DNA of 64,000 nt from Bog-532 sp963828445 (GTDB lineage: Bacteria; Actinomycetota; Actinomycetes; Streptosporangiales; Streptosporangiaceae): contig CAWHFP010000003.1 of NCBI GenBank assembly GCA_963828445.1, forward strand, positions 248,001-312,000, in the 5' to 3' direction. Within the stretch, counting starts at the first letter, position 1. Each line of letters opens with the position of its first letter. Of this stretch, positions 45,588 to 54,410 are shown piece after piece. Made by a program: the position numbers and the translations under genes. The notes under the pieces were generated by a model. That model did no database searches, was not told the origin of the DNA, and saw only the letters and a list, made by a program, of their open reading frames with translations.

Positions 45588-46610
45588 GTGCCCGCGGAAA
45601 ACGAGGCGAAAGACCAGTCTGAACCGGGGTTCGACCCCGTGCCGCTCCTAGCGCCGGCCCCGGGTGAGCTCACCGCTGAACGGCTGGAGGTCCCGCTCCG
45701 GCGGTGGGTGGACTCTGAGCCGATGAGGGTTCTGGCCACAGCATCGGGATGGGAGTGGCCCACCGGACTGGACACGGCCGTCCTGATCGGCCGGCTCGCT
45801 GAACTTTCGGCGGACTGGGATTTCCGGAAGCAGGGCGGCCACGTTGAACGGAACCTCATCGGCACCGAGCCGGCGGTGGTCAATGGCCGGGAAGTGCCCG
45901 AGACGCTGATCACAGCGGCAGCTCAGGCCCTGGGCCTGGTGAACGCGTCGCCGGTGCCCGTGGAGCCGTTCACCGCCCTGGTCGTGCTGTCTGGTCTGGT
46001 CAGAGCCTGTGTCAATCGGACCAGGTACGCAGCCGAGCTGATGCACGGCGGCCTTCATGCGAAGTCCGTAGCGGTGCTGGGCGGCCACCGGAACCTGGGG
46101 GGAGACGAACCCGCGATGGCGGCTCAGCTGGGCCTGGGCGACTCATTCGACGAGGCTGAGGTCCTGGTGGCGGCGACCAGGGAAGCGTTCGGACTGGGAG
46201 AGCCGATCGCCATGGCTGAATCGGCACCGCCCCCCCCGAGCTGGGACGACACTCTGTGGGGCGAGTCCGCCCACTACGACTGGGGCCACGTGGACGTCAC
46301 CATCGTGCCGTCCAGCGAGCCAGCCACTCGGCGCGTCAACACCGTGGACCAACTGCGGTACTGGGCGCAGCAGCGCGGCATTGGTTCCAGCGACCGCGTA
46401 CTGCTGCTGACCACGCAGATCTATGTGCCGTTTCAGCAGCTGGCCGGGCTGCAGGTGCTCGGCATCGAGCGGGGCTGCCAGCTGTACTGCTGTGGCGTGG
46501 ATCCGGACAACTCAGCCCTTCCTGGCCGGAAGTTCGGGGGCCGGAGCTATCTGCAGGAGATCAGATCGGCTCTGCTCGCCGCCCGCGACCTGGTGCAATC
46601 GGTACCCTGA
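45588..46610 (+). CDS. Protein of unknown function, possibly DUF218/YdcF-like
   Basis: GTG 45588 follows GGGAGGAGG and gives 340 residues; an earlier in-frame start at 45471 lacks such a site. It is divergent from the STAND-like ATPase. No clear family is recognised. Segments VVLSGLVRACVNRTRYAAEL, SVAVLGGHR, VNTVDQLRYWAQQRG and RVLLLTTQIYVPFQQLAGL vaguely recall the DUF218/YdcF-SanA fold (glycine-rich first strand, an NT helix, then a VLLVTS-like strand), but this is weak. There is no signal peptide or membrane helix, so it is cytoplasmic, unlike SanA. The position suggests a part in the ATPase/Trypco2 locus. Confidence 0.65.
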   Translation: MPAENEAKDQSEPGFDPVPLLAPAPGELTAERLEVPLRRWVDSEPMRVLATASGWEWPTGLDTAVLIGRLAELSADWDFRKQGGHVERNLIGTEPAVVNGREVPETLITAAAQALGLVNASPVPVEPFTALVVLSGLVRACVNRTRYAAELMHGGLHAKSVAVLGGHRNLGGDEPAMAAQLGLGDSFDEAEVLVAATREAFGLGEPIAMAESAPPPPSWDDTLWGESAHYDWGHVDVTIVPSSEPATRRVNTVDQLRYWAQQRGIGSSDRVLLLTTQIYVPFQQLAGLQVLGIERGCQLYCCGVDPDNSALPGRKFGGRSYLQEIRSALLAARDLVQSVP

Positions 46611-46619
46611 CCCGAGCCG

Positions 46620-47789
46620 TCAGCGGGCGCCCGCCGCCGTCTCTTCGGCGGCGCGGAGGACGCGGAGGACGTTACCGCCGGCCAGGGCGGCGCACTCGTC
46701 TTCGGTCCAGCCACGGTCGAGCAACTCGGCGAACAGGGCGGGGTAGCGGGACACGTCGCCCAGGCCGGCCGGGAAGCGGGCCGAGCCGTCGTAGTCGCCG
46801 CCGAGGCCGACGTGCTCGATGCCGGCCACGGCCCGGATGTGCTCCACGTGGTCGGCCACCTGGGCCAGGGTCGCTTCGGGGAACGGGTGAGCCCGCTCGT
46901 ACTCGGGGCTCACGCTGCTCCAGGCCGCTATGTCCCGGCGGTCCAGGCCACGCCGCTCCATCTCGGCCAGCAGGCCGAACTGCCACTGGGCGCACTCCGG
47001 CGAGACGAAATTGGGGACGAACGTCGCCATGCACACGCCGCCGTTGTCGGCCAGGGAGCGCAGTACGTCATCGGGAACGTTGCGGGGGTGGTCGCACACG
47101 GCGCGGGCCGAGGAGTGGGAGAAGATGACCGGCGCCCGGGCCACGGCCAGGGCGTCGCGCATGGTCGAGGAGGCCACATGCGACAGGTCGACCAGCATGC
47201 CCAGCCGCTGCATCTCCCCCACCACCTCGCGGCCGAAGTCGGTCAGCCCGCCCGCCTGCGGCCGGTCGGTGGCCGAGTCGGCCCAGCCCACATTGTTGTT
47301 GTGGGTCAGCGTCATGTACCGGACGCCCAGCGCGTACAGCGAGCGGAGGACGCCGAGCGAGTTGTTGATGGCGTGCCCGCCCTCGGCGCCCAGCAGCGAG
47401 GCGACCTTGCCCGCCGCGAACACCCGCTCCACGTCGGCGGCGGTGGTGGCCAGCTCGAGCCGGTCCGGGTAGGCCTCGATCATCCGGTGCGCGGTGTCGA
47501 TCTGCTCCAGCACCGCGGTCACGGCACAGTGCCCACTATTGGCCCCGGCCAGGGAGGCGGGCACGTACACCGACCAGAACTGGGCGCCGACCCCGCCCGC
47601 GGCCAGCCGGGGCAGGTCGGTCTGGGTCTGCGCCACCGGCTCGGCCAGCCGGGCCCGGACCGGGTCCCCGCCGAACTGCTCGCGCAGGGCCCACGGCAGA
47701 TCGTTGTGGCCGTCCACCAGCGGGTGGCGGCGCAGCAGGTCACGCGCGCTGGCCTCCAGCGGTGCGGAATCAGTTGTCTGGTCGGTCAT
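46620..47789 (-). CDS. Membrane dipeptidase, peptidase family M19
   Basis: 389 residues with the M19 renal-dipeptidase zinc site: DGHNDLPW, Glu in SLLGAEGGHAI, DLSHV and IFSHSSARAV, plus VGLGGDYDG. These binuclear zinc enzymes hydrolyse dipeptides, including D-residue-containing ones. There is no signal peptide, so it is cytoplasmic here. It ends ten bases from the convergent unknown gene and is divergent from the acyl-CoA ligase. Confidence 0.93.
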   Translation of the reverse strand: MTDQTTDSAPLEASARDLLRRHPLVDGHNDLPWALREQFGGDPVRARLAEPVAQTQTDLPRLAAGGVGAQFWSVYVPASLAGANSGHCAVTAVLEQIDTAHRMIEAYPDRLELATTAADVERVFAAGKVASLLGAEGGHAINNSLGVLRSLYALGVRYMTLTHNNNVGWADSATDRPQAGGLTDFGREVVGEMQRLGMLVDLSHVASSTMRDALAVARAPVIFSHSSARAVCDHPRNVPDDVLRSLADNGGVCMATFVPNFVSPECAQWQFGLLAEMERRGLDRRDIAAWSSVSPEYERAHPFPEATLAQVADHVEHIRAVAGIEHVGLGGDYDGSARFPAGLGDVSRYPALFAELLDRGWTEDECAALAGGNVLRVLRAAEETAAGAR

Positions 47790-47939
47790 CGCTTCACCCT
47801 AGCCACACCAGGAACAGAACAGCTGACAAGGATGTCGGCTCGTTCCATAATGCCCTCGGACGCCCGAAGTGCGACGTTTTCGGGGGTTGCGACGCTGTGT
47901 CCTTTGGAGCGGGCACATGCGAGGTGGTGACGAGCGACG

Positions 47940-49664
47940 ATGACGACGCCCTACGACACGCGGCCCTGGCTGCGCTACTACCCCGCGGGGGTGCCGGCCG
48001 GGGCCGAATTCCCGGACGCCCCGCTGACCGACGTGCTGGACGACGCGGTGGAGCGCTACCCGCGCCGTCCGGCCCTGATCTTCCTGGGCCGCAAGATCAC
48101 TTACCGGGAGCTGGCCGACCTGGTCGACCGGTTCGCCGACGCGCTGCGCGGCCTCGGCGTGCACCACGGCGACCGGGTGGCGACCGTGCTGCCGAACTGC
48201 CCGCAGGCGGTCATCGCGTTCTTCGCCACCCTGCGGCGGGGCGCGATCATCGTGCAGAACAATCCGCTCTACACCGCGGCCGAGCTGCACAACCAGCTGC
48301 GGGACAGCGGGGCCAGCGTGGTCGTGGTGTTCGACCGGGCCTACGAGACGGTGGCCGAGGCGGCCCGGGGCACGCAGGTCGAGCACATCATCGTCACCTC
48401 GCTGACCGAGTTCCTGCCCCGGTCCAAGCGGATGGCGCTGCGCCTGCCGCTGCGCGCGGCGCGGGAGAAGCGGGCCGAACTGACCGCCGACCTGCCGCCG
48501 GACCTGGAGTCCTACCCGCTGCGCTTCCCCGAGGTCATGGCCGACGCCCGGCCCCGGCACGTCCCGGTCCAGGTGGACCCGGCCCGTGACCTGGCCGCCC
48601 TGCAGTACACCGGCGGGACCACCGGCACCCCCAAGGGCGCGATGCTCACCCACGCCAACCTGCTGGCCAACGCCTACCAGACCGCGTCCTGGGACCCCGG
48701 GTACGTGCCCGGCCAGGAGGTGACGCTGGCGGTGCTGCCGTTGTTCCACGTGTTCGGGCTGACCCTCGGGCTGACCACGACCATGCTCATCGGCGGCACG
48801 GTGGTGCTGGTACCCAAGTTCGACCTGGAGCTGGTGCTGGACGAGATCAAGCACCACCGGCCCACGATCCTGCCCGGGGTGCCGCCCATCTACCAGCAGA
48901 TCGCGGAGTCACCGGACGCCCGGGCGGCGCACCTGGATTCGATCCGGACCTGTGTGTCCGGGGCCATGAAGCTGCGCCGGGAGACCGTGGACAGCTTCCG
49001 CCGGGCCACCGGGGCCCAGGTGGTGCAGGGCTACGGCATGACCGAGACCGCACCGGTGATCATGGCCAACCCGCTGAACGGGAACGCCCGCCACGTGTCG
49101 GTGGGCGTGCCGATGCCGGGCACCATGGCCCGCGTGGTCAGCGAGAGCGACCCCAGCCAGGCCCTGCCGGTGGGCGAGGCCGGCGAGCTGCTGGTCCGCG
49201 GGCCGCAGGTGTTCGCCGGGTACTGGAACCAGCCGCGGGAGACGGCCGAGGTCCTGTCCAACGGCTGGCTGCGCACCGGGGACATCGCGATGATGAGCCC
49301 GGACGGCTTCTTCACCCTGATCGACCGCAAACGCGATGTGATCATCCTGGACGGCCTCAACGTGTACCCGTCCGAGGTCGAGGAGGTGCTGAACTCGCAC
49401 CCCGGGGTCAAGGAGAGCGCGGTGATCGGGGTGCCCGAGCCGGCTCGCGGCGAACGGGTCACCGCCTACGTGGTGCTGGTGCCGGGACTGGCCCCCGACC
49501 GGTCTGAGCTGCTGGCTTACTGTGCGGAGCGGCTGGCCGCCTACAAGGTGCCCACCGAGATCACGGCGCGTGACGAACTTCCGCACAACATGATCGGCAA
49601 GGTTTTGCGCCGGGTCCTGCGCGACGAGGCGGCGGCGGAGCATTCCGGTCACTCGGCTAGCTAG
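47940..49664 (+). CDS. Long-chain fatty-acid-CoA ligase
   Basis: 574 residues of the ANL adenylating superfamily. The AMP-binding motif YTGGTTGTPKGAML, the QGYGMTETAPV motif, LRTGDIAMMSPDG and the C-terminal catalytic Lys in HNMIGKVLRRVLR are all intact. It activates a carboxylic acid to acyl-AMP and then acyl-CoA. The fatty-acyl class is suggested by overall likeness to FadD; chain length preference cannot be told. It stands alone upstream of a phosphatase gene. Confidence 0.92.
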   Translation: MTTPYDTRPWLRYYPAGVPAGAEFPDAPLTDVLDDAVERYPRRPALIFLGRKITYRELADLVDRFADALRGLGVHHGDRVATVLPNCPQAVIAFFATLRRGAIIVQNNPLYTAAELHNQLRDSGASVVVVFDRAYETVAEAARGTQVEHIIVTSLTEFLPRSKRMALRLPLRAAREKRAELTADLPPDLESYPLRFPEVMADARPRHVPVQVDPARDLAALQYTGGTTGTPKGAMLTHANLLANAYQTASWDPGYVPGQEVTLAVLPLFHVFGLTLGLTTTMLIGGTVVLVPKFDLELVLDEIKHHRPTILPGVPPIYQQIAESPDARAAHLDSIRTCVSGAMKLRRETVDSFRRATGAQVVQGYGMTETAPVIMANPLNGNARHVSVGVPMPGTMARVVSESDPSQALPVGEAGELLVRGPQVFAGYWNQPRETAEVLSNGWLRTGDIAMMSPDGFFTLIDRKRDVIILDGLNVYPSEVEEVLNSHPGVKESAVIGVPEPARGERVTAYVVLVPGLAPDRSELLAYCAERLAAYKVPTEITARDELPHNMIGKVLRRVLRDEAAAEHSGHSAS

Positions 49665-49689
49665 GTACGCTCATGTACTTGTGAGGTCC

Positions 49690-50469
49690 ATGCAGCTTGA
49701 CGGGGCCCAGAACGTACGGGATCTCGGCGGGTACCGCACCGCCCACGGGCGCGAGGTGACCCGGGGTGCGGTGTTCCGGGGGGATGCGCTCAGCCAGCTG
49801 ACCCCGGACGACGTGACTACGCTCGGTAGTCTGCGTCTGCGTACGGTGGTGGACTTCCGGCTGCCCGGAGAAGTGCTGGTCAACGGGGAGGACCGGCTGC
49901 CGGACAGCGCCACCCTGGTCCGGCTGCCGGTGCCCGGGGCGGACATCGGCAACTTCTACGACCTGATCGCCAGCGGCGACCACCACCGGCAGCAGGCCGA
50001 GCTGGGCCAGGGCCGGGCCACCCAGTTCATGCTGGGCGTGCACCGCGGGTTCGTGGCCGACCAGCGGCAGCGGGACGGGTTCGGCATCGCGCTGCGCATG
50101 ATGGCCGACGGCCAGCGGGGCCTGCCCCTGCTCTACCACTGCAGCAGCGGCAAGGAGCGCACCGGCTGGATGACCGCGATCGTGCTCACCGCGCTCGGGG
50201 TCCCGCACGCCACCGTGGTCGCCGACTACCTGCTGGCCAACGGCATCTACCAGGCCCGGTACTTCAAGCTCGGCAACGACCTGGCCAAGATCGGCATGAT
50301 GCGCGACCCTGGCCTGCTGCGGCCGATCATGGAACTCAACCCCGGCTACCTGGAAGCCGCGTTCGACGAGGTCGGACGCGTGTACGGGTCGTTCAACGAG
50401 TTCATGTACCGCGGGCTGGGCATGGACGAACAGGCCATGGCTCAGCTGCTGGCCACCCTGCTGGTCTGA
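49690..50469 (+). CDS. Tyrosine-protein phosphatase of the Y_phosphatase3 / PtpB type
   Basis: ATG 49690 (MQLDGAQNVRDLGGYRT) has a GAGG site five bases upstream; a GTG nine bases earlier is possible. The 259-residue protein carries NVRDLGGYRT near the start, VVDFRLPGE and the P-loop HCSSGKERTGWMTAI (HCx5R-type, with the extra Lys of the lipid-phosphatase-like PtpB group). M. tuberculosis PtpB relatives act on phosphotyrosine and phosphoinositides. No signal peptide is seen. It converges on the FHA-ABC gene. Confidence 0.9.
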   Translation: MQLDGAQNVRDLGGYRTAHGREVTRGAVFRGDALSQLTPDDVTTLGSLRLRTVVDFRLPGEVLVNGEDRLPDSATLVRLPVPGADIGNFYDLIASGDHHRQQAELGQGRATQFMLGVHRGFVADQRQRDGFGIALRMMADGQRGLPLLYHCSSGKERTGWMTAIVLTALGVPHATVVADYLLANGIYQARYFKLGNDLAKIGMMRDPGLLRPIMELNPGYLEAAFDEVGRVYGSFNEFMYRGLGMDEQAMAQLLATLLV

Positions 50470-50484
50470 CCGCCTGCTTGCGGC

Positions 50485-53202
50485 CTACTTTCGGCGGCCG
50501 GGGGTGAGGCGGTTCAGCCGCCACCAGGCGATCACCACAAACACGATGGACAGCACGACCATGCCGCCGATATCGGTCAGCCAGGTACTGCTCTGGTGAT
50601 CCCACAGCGAGTTGATCTGCTGTGACCCGGCGGGCAGAAGGTGGTTGAGGTCAGCGGTGGAGGCCACCGCGGCGTAGCCCCAGCGCCCGGGGATCAGCCA
50701 GGAGATCTGGTTGATGCCGGCGCCGCTGACCGCGAATACGCCGCCGCTCAGCATGATCTGGATGAAGATGATCAGCACCAGGAACGGCGTGGCCTGGTTG
50801 ATGGTCCTGACCAGCGCCGATGCGGCCAGGCCGAGGCACATCGACGCCACCGCGAATACCGCGACACCGATCAGCAACTCGGGGAACGGTGCGCTGGTCA
50901 GCAGGGACCCGTGCGTGGGCAGGGGCCGGAAGGCCAGGCCGATGACGGCCACGATCAATGCCTGTACGACCGAGATGACGCCCAGCACGATCAGCTTGGA
51001 TCCCAGATAGGCGCCGGACGACAGCCCGGCCGCCCGCTCCCGGACGTAGATATTCCGTTCCTTGAGCAGCTCGAAGATCGAGCTGATCGTGCTGGAAAGG
51101 CTCACGCCGACGATGAGCATGATCAGCGTCATCGATGCGTTGGTGCCCCGAAGACCTTGACTGCCGGCCACCAGGTAGATCAGGCCACCCAGAATGAACG
51201 GCAGCAGTCCCGCGGACAGCACGTAGGCGCGGTCGGAAGCGAGGACACGAGCGTACCGGCGGACCAGCGTGCCGATCTGGCTGAAGCCGCCACCCCGGAC
51301 CGGCGCCGGGGTGCCCGCCGCCTTGGGCCCGGTAGACACCGCCGACATGGCCTGGGGCCGGGTGACGTACTCGTCGTGGGCGCGGGAGCCCTTGAACTCG
51401 GCCGCCCAGTCCCGGTTCGGCTGCCGGTCGAAGGTCTGGAACACCTCGGCCCAGCCCGGCTCGCCGAAGTAGGCCAGCCCTTCCTCGGGCGGCCCGAAGA
51501 ACGCCACCCGCCCGCCCGGCACCAGCACCAGCAGCCGGTCGCAGACGTTCAGGTTGGCCACCGAGTGGGTGACCACGATGACCGTGCGCCCATCGTGGGC
51601 CAGGTCCCGCATCTGCTCCATGACCGACTTGTCCAGGCCCGGGTCCAAGCCGGAGGTGGGCTCGTCCAGGAACAGCAGCGACGGCTTGGTCAGCAGCTCC
51701 AGGGCGACGTTGACCCGCTTGAGCTGGCCACCGGAGAGCCGGTCGGCCCGGGTGTCGGCGTGCCGGGTCAGCCCCAGCTCGCCCATGACCTCCTCGACCC
51801 GGCCGTTGCGCTCGTCGGCTCCGGTGTCGGGCGGGAACCGCAGTTCAGCTCCGTACTGCAGGGCCCGCTGGGTGGTCAGCTGGGTGTGCATGACGCTGTC
51901 CTGCGGTACCAGCCCGATCCGGGTCCGCAGCTCGTCGTAGTCCTTGTACAGGTCGCGGTTGTCGTACAGCACCACGCCCCGGTCGGCCGGGCGCATCCCG
52001 GTCAGCGCGCCGAGCAGGGTCGACTTGCCCGCACCGCTGGGCCCGATGATGCCGACCAGGTTCCGCTCCCCGAGCGGGAAGCTCACGTGGTCGAGCAGAA
52101 TCTTGCCGCCGGAGACTTCCACCACCAGATCCTGCGCCACCAGCGAGACGTCACCGGTATCGATATATTCGCGCAGTTCCCCGTCGGTCAGCCGGAAAGT
52201 GGCGTGGCCGATACCAACGATGTCTTTCTCGGTGAGTGTCGCTGACGTAACACGCTGCCCATTGACAAAAGTGCCGTTATGGCTGCCCAGGTCAGCGATC
52301 TGGTACTTTCCGTCACTGGTTTTCCGCAATTCAGCGTGGTGCTTCGACACGCTCAGGTCGGAAAGGACGAGTTCATTGTCGTCGGTCCGGCCGATACGCA
52401 TCCGCGCCGTGGGCAGCGGCAACACCGCCGTCGGCCGCCGGTCGACGCTGAGCCGGTAATCGTCCGGAACCTGCGGGACGGCCGGCCGGCCGGTGCCATT
52501 GGCCGATCCGGGGCGCCCGCCCGAGGGTGGCCCCGAGCGGCCGGACGGCGGACCCGCCGGGGGCGCCGGCGGCGCGGCCGGGGGGCGGGCCGCGGCGGCG
52601 GGCGGATCGGCCCGCGGGGTGAAGCGGGCCGCGGGCCGGTCATCACGCACCGGAGGCCGATCGTCACGCACTGACGGCCTGACCTCGGGCGTTACCGGCT
52701 GGTCAATCCGAGCCGGGCCGGCCGGCGGCCGGACCGGGGCCGGGTCTTCGCGCACCGTACCCAGCTCATCGCGCGCCGCGGCCGGGCCCTCGTGGACCGG
52801 CGCGGGCGGGTCGACCAGAACGGTGGTCAGGCCGGCCGACGGTCCCGAGACCTGCGTGGGCGCGTGCACCGGCTGGGCGGCCGGTTCACACCGCAGCACC
52901 GGGCCGTCGTCCGCGTCACCGAGCCGAATAACACACTCGGAACTAATGGTGATGCGGTCCACACGCCGGGTACCGACAAATGTCCCATTCGTACTTCCAG
53001 TGTCCTCGAGTATCCAGACGTCCTGAACATGCCGAAAGACGGCATGACTCCAGGACACGCGGGCATCAGTGAGGACGATGTCGGACGCCGGATCCCGGCC
53101 CAGCCGGTAGTCGGTACCCGCCTGCAATCGATGGTCAGATTGACGGGTACGAACAACCAAGGCCGGGCCAGCCCCCGCCGGTCCGGAACGCAGCGACGAC
53201 AT
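50485..53202 (-). CDS. FHA-domain ABC transporter (Rv1747-like), fused ATPase and permease
   Basis: 905 residues: FHA domain 1 (about 25-105, YRLGRDPASDIVL, GSTNGTFVG), a Pro/Arg-rich disordered linker (about 110-235), FHA domain 2 (about 250-335, ADLGSHNGTFVNGQ), an ABCG-like ATPase (GPSGAGKSTLLGAL, signature LSGGQLKRVNVAL, FLDEPTSGLD) and a C-terminal ABC-2 membrane domain with six helices. This equals M. tuberculosis Rv1747, an exporter of lipooligosaccharide/PIM-type molecules whose FHA domains bind threonines phosphorylated by a Ser/Thr kinase. No kinase gene is adjacent here; a kinase elsewhere must regulate it. Confidence 0.94.
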   Translation of the reverse strand: MSSLRSGPAGAGPALVVRTRQSDHRLQAGTDYRLGRDPASDIVLTDARVSWSHAVFRHVQDVWILEDTGSTNGTFVGTRRVDRITISSECVIRLGDADDGPVLRCEPAAQPVHAPTQVSGPSAGLTTVLVDPPAPVHEGPAAARDELGTVREDPAPVRPPAGPARIDQPVTPEVRPSVRDDRPPVRDDRPAARFTPRADPPAAAARPPAAPPAPPAGPPSGRSGPPSGGRPGSANGTGRPAVPQVPDDYRLSVDRRPTAVLPLPTARMRIGRTDDNELVLSDLSVSKHHAELRKTSDGKYQIADLGSHNGTFVNGQRVTSATLTEKDIVGIGHATFRLTDGELREYIDTGDVSLVAQDLVVEVSGGKILLDHVSFPLGERNLVGIIGPSGAGKSTLLGALTGMRPADRGVVLYDNRDLYKDYDELRTRIGLVPQDSVMHTQLTTQRALQYGAELRFPPDTGADERNGRVEEVMGELGLTRHADTRADRLSGGQLKRVNVALELLTKPSLLFLDEPTSGLDPGLDKSVMEQMRDLAHDGRTVIVVTHSVANLNVCDRLLVLVPGGRVAFFGPPEEGLAYFGEPGWAEVFQTFDRQPNRDWAAEFKGSRAHDEYVTRPQAMSAVSTGPKAAGTPAPVRGGGFSQIGTLVRRYARVLASDRAYVLSAGLLPFILGGLIYLVAGSQGLRGTNASMTLIMLIVGVSLSSTISSIFELLKERNIYVRERAAGLSSGAYLGSKLIVLGVISVVQALIVAVIGLAFRPLPTHGSLLTSAPFPELLIGVAVFAVASMCLGLAASALVRTINQATPFLVLIIFIQIMLSGGVFAVSGAGINQISWLIPGRWGYAAVASTADLNHLLPAGSQQINSLWDHQSSTWLTDIGGMVVLSIVFVVIAWWRLNRLTPGRRK

Positions 53203-53317
53203 GTCTACCGAGTGTAGGGGTGACGTGCATAAACCGGAATACGCCGATTGTCTTTTCTCAATTGCACGTTTACTACATTAAGCTTCGTCAGGCCCCCTTC
53301 GAGTGGAGCTGATCAGC

Positions 53318-54361
53318 GTGAGCGATGACCCGACACGACCGGTTCCCTCGGGCTGGCCAGAGCAGCCGCCGCCCTACAGCCCGCCGGGCGGGCGCGGGCC
53401 GCAAGACCCGTACGGGCGGGGCGACCGGGACGGTTACTCGGGCGGGCAGGGCAGCCGCGGCCGGCATTCGAGCGGGTACCCGGACGAGCGCGGCGGGTAT
53501 CGCGGCCAGTACCCGGACGGGTACCAGGACGGCCGGGGTGGCTACCAGAACGACCAGGGCGGCTACCGCGACCGGGGTCGCGACAACCGGGGCAACTACG
53601 CCGGCGACTGGGGCCGGACGCCGCAGCCGCCGGCCCGGCCGGAACAGTCCAACGACTGGTCCGGCTGGGAGCAGGGTGACGGCGGGCGGCCCCGCAAGCG
53701 GCACCGCGGGCTGAAGATCCTGGCCATCGTGGTCGTGGTGCTGCTCGTGCTGGCGGTCGTCATCGACCGGGTGGCGGTCAAGCTGGCCGAGAACGAGGTC
53801 GCCGACCAGATCAAGTCGGCGGGCTTCCCGGTCAAGCCGTCGGTCTCGATCGCTGGTTTCCCGTTCCTGACCCAGGTGGTGGAGAAGAACTTCCACCAGA
53901 TCGACATCTCGGCCAACAACGTCCGGGAAGGCGCGCTGGAGATCGCCAGCGTCAAGGCCACCATGCACGGCGTGCACGTCAACTCCAGCTTCAACGGGGC
54001 CACCGTGGACCAGACCAACGGCATCGCGCTGGTCACGTTCGCCGGGCTGAGCAACGCGACCGGGCTCGGCGACGGGATCAAGCTCTCGAACGCGGGTCAG
54101 GACGAGCTCAACGCCACCCTGAGCCTGGGCCCGATCAGCACCAACGCGCTGGCCGAGGTGATCCGGAGCGGGCCGAAGCAGATCGAGGTCAAGATCGTGA
54201 GGACGAGCGGCGACCTGCCCATCTCGGCCCTGGGCAACAACCAGGAGTTCACGTTCAGCATGCCCCACCTGCCCGCGGGCATGACCATCCAGAACGTCAG
54301 CGTGACCGGAGCCGGCGTGCAGATCTCGATCTCCGGCACCCACACCACGTTCAGCCAGTAG
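53318..54361 (+). CDS. DUF2993 (LmeA-type phospholipid-binding) membrane-anchored protein
   Basis: GTG 53318 (VSDDPTRPVPSG) has a GGAG site; GTG 53303 is a weaker option. The 347-residue protein opens with a disordered Pro/Gly/Tyr-rich region of repeated RGGYQ-like units, one membrane helix (KILAIVVVVLLVLAVVI) and a DUF2993 domain (KLAENEVADQIKSAGFPVKPSVSIAGFPFLTQ to the end). LmeA of mycobacteria, of this family, binds phospholipids and supports lipomannan elongation in the periplasm. It is divergent from the FHA-ABC exporter, which also handles envelope lipids. Confidence 0.85.
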   Translation: MSDDPTRPVPSGWPEQPPPYSPPGGRGPQDPYGRGDRDGYSGGQGSRGRHSSGYPDERGGYRGQYPDGYQDGRGGYQNDQGGYRDRGRDNRGNYAGDWGRTPQPPARPEQSNDWSGWEQGDGGRPRKRHRGLKILAIVVVVLLVLAVVIDRVAVKLAENEVADQIKSAGFPVKPSVSIAGFPFLTQVVEKNFHQIDISANNVREGALEIASVKATMHGVHVNSSFNGATVDQTNGIALVTFAGLSNATGLGDGIKLSNAGQDELNATLSLGPISTNALAEVIRSGPKQIEVKIVRTSGDLPISALGNNQEFTFSMPHLPAGMTIQNVSVTGAGVQISISGTHTTFSQ

Positions 54362-54365
54362 GCCC

Positions 54366-54390
54366 AGCCGGCCGGGCAGCCCGGCCGGCT
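54366..54390. terminator. Strong hairpin between convergent genes
   Basis: AGCCGGCCGGG (54366-54376) and CCCGGCCGGCT (54380-54390) form a perfect 11-bp stem with a 3-base loop. It begins five bases after the DUF2993 stop and 21 bases past the end of the convergent methyltransferase, so it is probably a bidirectional terminator without T-run. Confidence 0.6.
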
Positions 54391-54410
54391 GCCGGGCCGG
54401 CTGCGGCTGC

